Made by a program: the position numbers and the translations under genes
Assembly: GCA_017476965.1 (NCBI GenBank)
Contig: JAFUXX010000121.1
Span: 1 to 10,059 of the forward strand
Length of the DNA stretch: 10,059 nucleotides
Source of the DNA: Kiritimatiellia bacterium
Lineage (GTDB): Bacteria; Verrucomicrobiota; Kiritimatiellia; RFP12; UBA3636
Reading direction: 5' to 3'
Shown here: piece after piece, positions 6,753-10,059 of the stretch
How the letters are laid out: each line of letters starts with the position of its first letter
Numbering within the stretch: the stretch's first letter is position 1
The notes under the pieces: model-generated
Database searches by the model: none
What the model was told of the DNA's origin: nothing
Seen by the model: only the letters and a program-made list of their open reading frames with translations

Positions 6753-7604
6753 ATGAATTTGACTGTCCTGCTTGCCGTCTTGGTTCTCGCCGCGTGGACG
6801 TACCTTGCGTCCTCGCGCGGCGGCGATTCGTACCAAAACCCCTACGTCAACGAAATCCGGACCGCGCTTTTCCGTCCGGTGACCGCCATCGAGCGCCTGG
6901 TCCGCCCCGACGGCTCGGCGCCGCCGTGGTGGCTCTGCCCGGCGCTTCTCGTCGCCGCGATCGTCCTCGCCGGCTCCGCCGCCGGAATCCTCCTCGGCGC
7001 CGGGGGCGGTTCGTTCCGCGCTTTCGGGGCCGTCGCCGGCGCTATCGTCTCCGAATCGCTCGACCTCGTCGCGCAGCTCTCGGTCCTGCGCCTCCTCCTC
7101 GACTGGCGGCTCTCCGGGTCGTGGGGCTCCGCTCCGCTCGGTTTCCTCGAATGCGTGACGTGGCCGATCCCCGAAATCGGCACGCGCGGCGGGCTTTCCG
7201 GCCCCTCGCGCCAGTCGCGCACCGCGGCGCAGTACGCAGCGACGGCGGCGCTTTTCGCCGCCGCCGAGGCAGTCGCGGCGTTCTCCTCGGGCCGCGCGTT
7301 TTCGCCGGCCGCCGTCGTCGTTTCGGCGATCGGCACGTTGTCGGTGTTCCGCGCGTTGCTCGGCTTTTTCTGCATCTGCTCGTTCTTGACGCTGTTCGTC
7401 GCGTCGCCCTACGGCGCGACGCGGAGTTCCGGACTGGCCCGCCTGGCGGGCTTCCTCGCCTCCGCGTCGAACGACTGGCTCGCCGAAATCAGGCGCGCGA
7501 CTGTCGGCCGCGAAATGGCCCTCGGCCCGGTCGGAATCGTGCCGGTCCTGCTGTACTTCGCGGCGTCGCTTCTCGAACGGGCGCTCTTCGGCCTCTTGTT
7601 CTAG
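6753..7604 (+). CDS. Multi-pass membrane protein with three YggT-like modules
   Basis: A 283-residue, strongly hydrophobic protein and the only plus-strand gene here. I do not recognise it by whole-length identity. Six hydrophobic segments fall in pairs (about 3-19 and 59-81; 88-118 and 157-177; 184-216 and 259-282). Within each pair the helices are joined by a 40-residue linker that looks repeated: NP or AP, a short amphipathic stretch, often a Pro or Ser-Asn, an Arg-containing turn (AIERLVRP, EIGTRGG, LAEIRRA), then Pro and the next helix. This order resembles the YggT family (small integral-membrane proteins, usually one or two modules, often beside cell-division or proline-biosynthesis genes); three would be an enlarged form. 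The ATG at 6753 follows a good promoter; the frame extends further upstream but overlaps the promoter and the divergent gene. No clear Shine-Dalgarno. It ends tail to tail with the sirtuin gene, sharing CTAG. Gene reality is solid; family call is tentative. Confidence 0.75.
   Translation: MNLTVLLAVLVLAAWTYLASSRGGDSYQNPYVNEIRTALFRPVTAIERLVRPDGSAPPWWLCPALLVAAIVLAGSAAGILLGAGGGSFRAFGAVAGAIVSESLDLVAQLSVLRLLLDWRLSGSWGSAPLGFLECVTWPIPEIGTRGGLSGPSRQSRTAAQYAATAALFAAAEAVAAFSSGRAFSPAAVVVSAIGTLSVFRALLGFFCICSFLTLFVASPYGATRSSGLARLAGFLASASNDWLAEIRRATVGREMALGPVGIVPVLLYFAASLLERALFGLLF
7601..7604. other. Shared CTAG carrying both convergent stop codons
   Basis: The plus-strand YggT-like gene stops with TAG at 7602-7604 and the minus-strand sirtuin gene stops with TAG at 7603-7601. 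Both lie within the palindrome CTAG, so the two genes overlap by 4 bp and there is no intergenic room for a terminator. Confidence 0.95.
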
Positions 7605-8344
7605 CCGTTTGCGGCGGCGAACGCGGAGGCCGCGGCGGCGAACTCCTCCAGGTCGTCGGCCCGGAACGAGGCGAGACCGTCCAGCGGCGTTTCGCCGCGG
7701 TTGACGATCGCGAGCGCGCCGCCGGAGCGCAGGCACAGCGGCGGAATCGCCGCCGCGGGGTGGACGACGAGAGAGGAGCCCAGCACGACGACGAGGTCCG
7801 CCGAGCCCGCGAGCGCCACCGCTCCGGAGAACGCCTTTTCTGGCAGCGCTTCGCCGAAGAACGTTATGTCCGGCTTGTAGACGCCGCCGCAACGCGCGCA
7901 GCGCGGGACCGCGCCCGGCACGCCGCCGCGGATGGCGCGGATTTCGTCGTACGTCTTTTCGTCTCCGCAGCGGCGGCAGTGGTGCAGCGCCGCGCTTCCG
8001 TGCACGGCGAACACGGGCGAAGAACCCGCGCGCTCGTGCAGGCCGTCGATGTTCTGCGTCACTACCCCGGCGCACTTGCCCGCGCGCTGCAGCGCGACGA
8101 GCGCCTCGTGGACGGGGCCTGGCTTCACGTCGTCGCCGCCGTAGACGAGGGCGTCCGCCTTGCGGTAGAAGAACGACGGGTCCGCGTCGAACAGGTCGAT
8201 TTCGAACATCCGCGCGGCGTCCGGGTCGCGGTAGACGCCCGACGGCCCGCGGAAGTCCGGGATGCCGCATAGCGTGGAAACCCCCGCGCCGGTGAAGAAG
8301 ACGGGCTTGCGCGCCGCCGCGATCATGTCGATCAGTTTTTTCAT
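7601..8344 (-). CDS. cobB: NAD-dependent protein deacylase, Sir2 family (Sir2Tm-like, class U)
   Basis: A 247-residue sirtuin of normal bacterial size. It removes acetyl or other acyl groups from protein lysines while cleaving NAD+ to nicotinamide and O-acyl-ADP-ribose. Motifs in order: TGAGVST (18-24), GIPDFRG (27-33), TQNIDGLH (96-103), catalytic His115 in VHGSA, a zinc-binding pair of CxxC (Cys123/126 and Cys149/152), FFGEALPE (162-169), GSSLVVHPAA (189-198) and IVNRGETPLD (213-222). The stretch FEIDLFDADPSFFYR and the C-terminal part resemble Thermotoga maritima Sir2 closely, which points to class U rather than the Tyr/Arg desuccinylase class III. All catalytic and zinc residues are present. 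ATG at 8344-8342 has GGAG 7 nt upstream. It sits 17 bp after umuC on the same strand, hence probably the third gene of the umuDC operon. It is not fused to any defence-type effector domain. Confidence 0.95.
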   Translation of the reverse strand: MKKLIDMIAAARKPVFFTGAGVSTLCGIPDFRGPSGVYRDPDAARMFEIDLFDADPSFFYRKADALVYGGDDVKPGPVHEALVALQRAGKCAGVVTQNIDGLHERAGSSPVFAVHGSAALHHCRRCGDEKTYDEIRAIRGGVPGAVPRCARCGGVYKPDITFFGEALPEKAFSGAVALAGSADLVVVLGSSLVVHPAAAIPPLCLRSGGALAIVNRGETPLDGLASFRADDLEEFAAAASAFAAANG

Positions 8345-8351
8345 GCCGGGT

Positions 8352-8355
8352 CTCC
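8352..8355 (-). promoter_or_regulatory. Shine-Dalgarno site of the sirtuin gene
   Basis: Minus-strand GGAG with 7 nt to the ATG at 8344. It lies in the 17-nt gap after the umuC stop and supports both the chosen start and independent translation of the third cistron. Confidence 0.65.
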
Positions 8356-8361
8356 GGTGTT

Positions 8362-9648
8362 TCAGGCTTTCGCCACGATTATGTCGCTCCACCGCGTGGT
8401 GGGGCAGGGGGACAGCATTCCGCGCTTCATGCTCCACTTCCGGGTCGTGCCGACCGCGGCGGGGAACACGGTGCCGCGGCCGAAACGGGCGTTCACGGCG
8501 TCCATCGCCGCCGCGAGTTTCGCTCCGGGCCGCGAGGCGGGATCGCCGGCGAAGAGGTCGGCCGCTTCGCCTGCCTTTTCGATGCCGCAAAGCACGACTC
8601 CCGCGCGGCGGTACTTGCGCCCCGCGACGAACAGCCGCGCGGCGGCGGGGCGCACGGCGGAGAGGATTTCGCCCGTGGCGGAGGTAGGGGCGGGGAAGGG
8701 GACCGTCGCGGAAACGAACGGCGTCCACCACGCCGCGTCGCTCCAGCCGCCGGTGCCCGGCGGCGCGCACTCCTGCACGAACACGTTGGCGCAGGACGCC
8801 GCCGAACCCGTTTTCCGCAGTTTTTCCGCGGCCGCGGCGGCGTGGGACGCGATTGCTTCTTCGAGCGAGGCGACGTCCGCCACCGGCGCGCCGAACATCC
8901 GCGTGACGGCGACGGACTGCGGGTTCTCGCGCTCGACTGGATCCGGGGACGTCGCTTCGATTCCGCGCAGTTCGAGCGCGGTGCGTTCGAGCGTGACGGC
9001 GAACCCGTGCCTCCGGAAAAATTCCGGCGGGGCCGATGCCAGCGCGTACCCGTCGCGGATTCCCGCGAGCCGCAGTTTCTTGGCGAGCCTGCGGCCGACT
9101 CCCCACACCTCTTCGACGGGGAGCGCGGCGAGCAGCGCGTCGCGCGCGGCGGCGTCGCGCGGCATGGCGAACACGCCGTCGCCCGTCTTCTTCGCGGCGT
9201 GGTTCGCGATCTTGGCGAGGGTCCGCGTTTCCGCGAAACCGACGCCGCACGGCACGCCCGTCCACCGCAGCACCCGCGCGCGGATGCGGCGGCCGAGCGC
9301 TTCCCAGTCCGTTCCGGGCGGCATGGAAACGCGCAGGAACGCTTCGTCGATCGAGTACTGCTCGACGTCCGGCGAAAACGTGCCGAGCACCGCGACGATG
9401 CGGGAAGAAACGTCGCCGTACAGTTCGTAGTTCGACGAGCGGAACGCGATGCGCGCGCCGACCGGGGCGCTCTTGAGCTTGAAGTACGGCTCGCCCATCG
9501 CCACGCCGAGCGCCTTGCATTCGGCCGATCGGGAAATGACGCATCCGTCGTTGTTGCTCAGCACGGCCACGGGACGCCCTTCCAGCGACGGGTCGAAGAC
9601 GCGTTCGCAGGAAACGTAGAAGTTGTTGGCGTCGACGAGCGCGATCAT
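8362..9648 (-). CDS. umuC: DNA polymerase V catalytic subunit UmuC (Y-family)
   Basis: A 428-residue translesion polymerase, essentially the length of E. coli UmuC (422). It copies past damaged bases when joined with processed UmuD. The N-terminus has [15 protein letters not shown] (4-18), with metal-binding Asp6 and the steric-gate Tyr11, followed by [15 protein letters not shown] (29-43). The second catalytic site is YSIDEAFL with Asp101 and Glu102. Helix-hairpin-helix and little-finger regions follow (about 170-345). EAADLF (361-366) falls where UmuC carries its beta-clamp binding peptide and is a degenerate match to QLxLF. The UmuC-specific C-terminal end [19 protein letters not shown] (405-423) is intact. 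ATG at 9648-9646 lies 4 nt after the umuD stop, with TAAGG nearby as a weak ribosome site, implying translational coupling. Regulation would be by LexA at a promoter beyond the right edge. Confidence 0.97.
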   Translation of the reverse strand: MIALVDANNFYVSCERVFDPSLEGRPVAVLSNNDGCVISRSAECKALGVAMGEPYFKLKSAPVGARIAFRSSNYELYGDVSSRIVAVLGTFSPDVEQYSIDEAFLRVSMPPGTDWEALGRRIRARVLRWTGVPCGVGFAETRTLAKIANHAAKKTGDGVFAMPRDAAARDALLAALPVEEVWGVGRRLAKKLRLAGIRDGYALASAPPEFFRRHGFAVTLERTALELRGIEATSPDPVERENPQSVAVTRMFGAPVADVASLEEAIASHAAAAAEKLRKTGSAASCANVFVQECAPPGTGGWSDAAWWTPFVSATVPFPAPTSATGEILSAVRPAAARLFVAGRKYRRAGVVLCGIEKAGEAADLFAGDPASRPGAKLAAAMDAVNARFGRGTVFPAAVGTTRKWSMKRGMLSPCPTTRWSDIIVAKA

Positions 9649-9652
9649 TGCC

Positions 9653-10059
9653 TTACCGCCGCTGGCGGCGCCCGGCCGACGCGGACGCGAGCTTGCGCAC
9701 CGTCGCCGTGACCACGCCGAAGAGCCGCACTTCGGTTTCGCCGGAGAACATGATCGGCGCGTAGGCCGGATTGGCCGCTTCGAGACGGGGCCCGCCGCCG
9801 CGGGCGTCGGTGCGCAGCGTCTTCACGGTGAATTCGCCGTCCACGCTCGCGACTACGACGGCGCCGTCCCACGGGTCTAGCGCGCGGTCGACCACGAGCA
9901 GGTCGCCCGATGCGATTCCGGCGCCGGACATCGAATCGCCCTCGGCCCGCACGAAGTACGTCGCCGCCGGATGTGCGACGAGCAGTTCGTTGAGGTCGAG
10001 CGGGCGCTCGACGTACTGCTCCGCAGGCGACGGAAAGCCCGCCACGACGGAGGAAGCCA
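9653..10059 (-). CDS. umuD: UmuD, SOS mutagenesis protein, N-terminus missing (window edge)
   Basis: The visible 135 or so codons cover the cleavage site and the whole catalytic domain. UmuD is a LexA-like serine protease homolog (peptidase S24) that cleaves itself with RecA filaments; UmuD' dimers then activate UmuC. Counting from the GTG at 10045 as residue 1, the sequence reads V-A-G-F-P-S-P: the expected scissile bond is Ala2-Gly3, aligned with Cys24-Gly25 in E. coli. Ser38 (in AEGDSM) is the nucleophile and Lys75 (in EFTVKTL) the general base. The spacing of 37 equals that of E. coli Ser60-Lys97. The frame continues upstream of 10045 through A-S-S-V to the edge, so the GTG is not the real start; about 18 residues should be missing. 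UmuC begins 4 nt after the stop. The C-terminal tail [10 protein letters not shown] is more basic than usual. Confidence 0.95.
   Translation of the reverse strand, partial: ASSVVAGFPSPAEQYVERPLDLNELLVAHPAATYFVRAEGDSMSGAGIASGDLLVVDRALDPWDGAVVVASVDGEFTVKTLRTDARGGGPRLEAANPAYAPIMFSGETEVRLFGVVTATVRKLASASAGRRQRR

Noticed and set aside
7601..8344. Sir2 as an antiphage NADase effector
   Set aside because: It is a single-domain, zinc-binding class U deacylase close to Sir2Tm, with no SLOG, SIR2-like NADase or nuclease partner nearby.
1..10059. Mobile element, CRISPR array, tRNA or rRNA
   Set aside because: No transposase or integrase motifs, no spaced direct repeats, no cloverleaf or rRNA-like stretch noticed on either strand.

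Overview
The window is a high-GC (about two thirds G+C by eye), densely coded bacterial chromosome segment with nine protein genes. All are on the minus strand except one. I see no transposase, integrase, phage, CRISPR, tRNA or rRNA signal. The gene set is consistent with a free-living or gut Gram-negative bacterium: an outer-membrane-type lipoprotein, an 806-residue sodium:solute symporter with a long extramembrane insert, a GH36 alpha-galactosidase and a split CoaB. A PVC-group member (Verrucomicrobiota/Kiritimatiellota/Lentisphaerota) is my best guess. That is inference from general impression, not from a marker gene.

Layout, left to right. 1-342 (-): start of a PEGA-domain lipoprotein that runs off the left edge. 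360-635 (-): HPr-family phosphocarrier. 646-942 (-): short ribosome hibernation factor (HPF). These three form one transcription unit (hpf, HPr, lipoprotein) behind a clear sigma70-type promoter at 1018-1046. 1108-3528 (-): sodium:solute symporter. 3635-4294 (-): stand-alone phosphopantothenate-cysteine ligase CoaB. 4313-6538 (-): GH36 alpha-galactosidase, 18 bp upstream of coaB and probably co-transcribed with it. 6539-6752: the largest non-coding gap (214 bp), carrying two back-to-back promoters. 6753-7604 (+): multi-pass membrane protein that looks like three YggT-like modules. 7601-8344 (-): Sir2Tm-like NAD-dependent deacylase. 8362-9648 (-): UmuC. 9653-10059 (-): UmuD, cut by the right edge.

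How the genes fit together. The hpf-HPr pair recalls the rpoN-hpf-ptsN-rapZ-npr arrangement of proteobacteria and would link ribosome hibernation with phosphorelay regulation. The alpha-galactosidase and the symporter could serve uptake and use of galactosides, with coaB as an unrelated housekeeping passenger. The right end is an SOS mutasome operon (umuD-umuC) with a sirtuin as its third gene, 17 bp behind umuC. This is the least ordinary linkage in the window. The sirtuin gene meets the membrane-protein gene tail to tail, with both stop codons inside one CTAG palindrome.

Most of the window is ordinary core metabolism and repair. I did not find a clearly new multi-gene system. The best leads are umuDC-sir2, the triplicated YggT-like protein, and a perfect inverted repeat over the putative symporter promoter.
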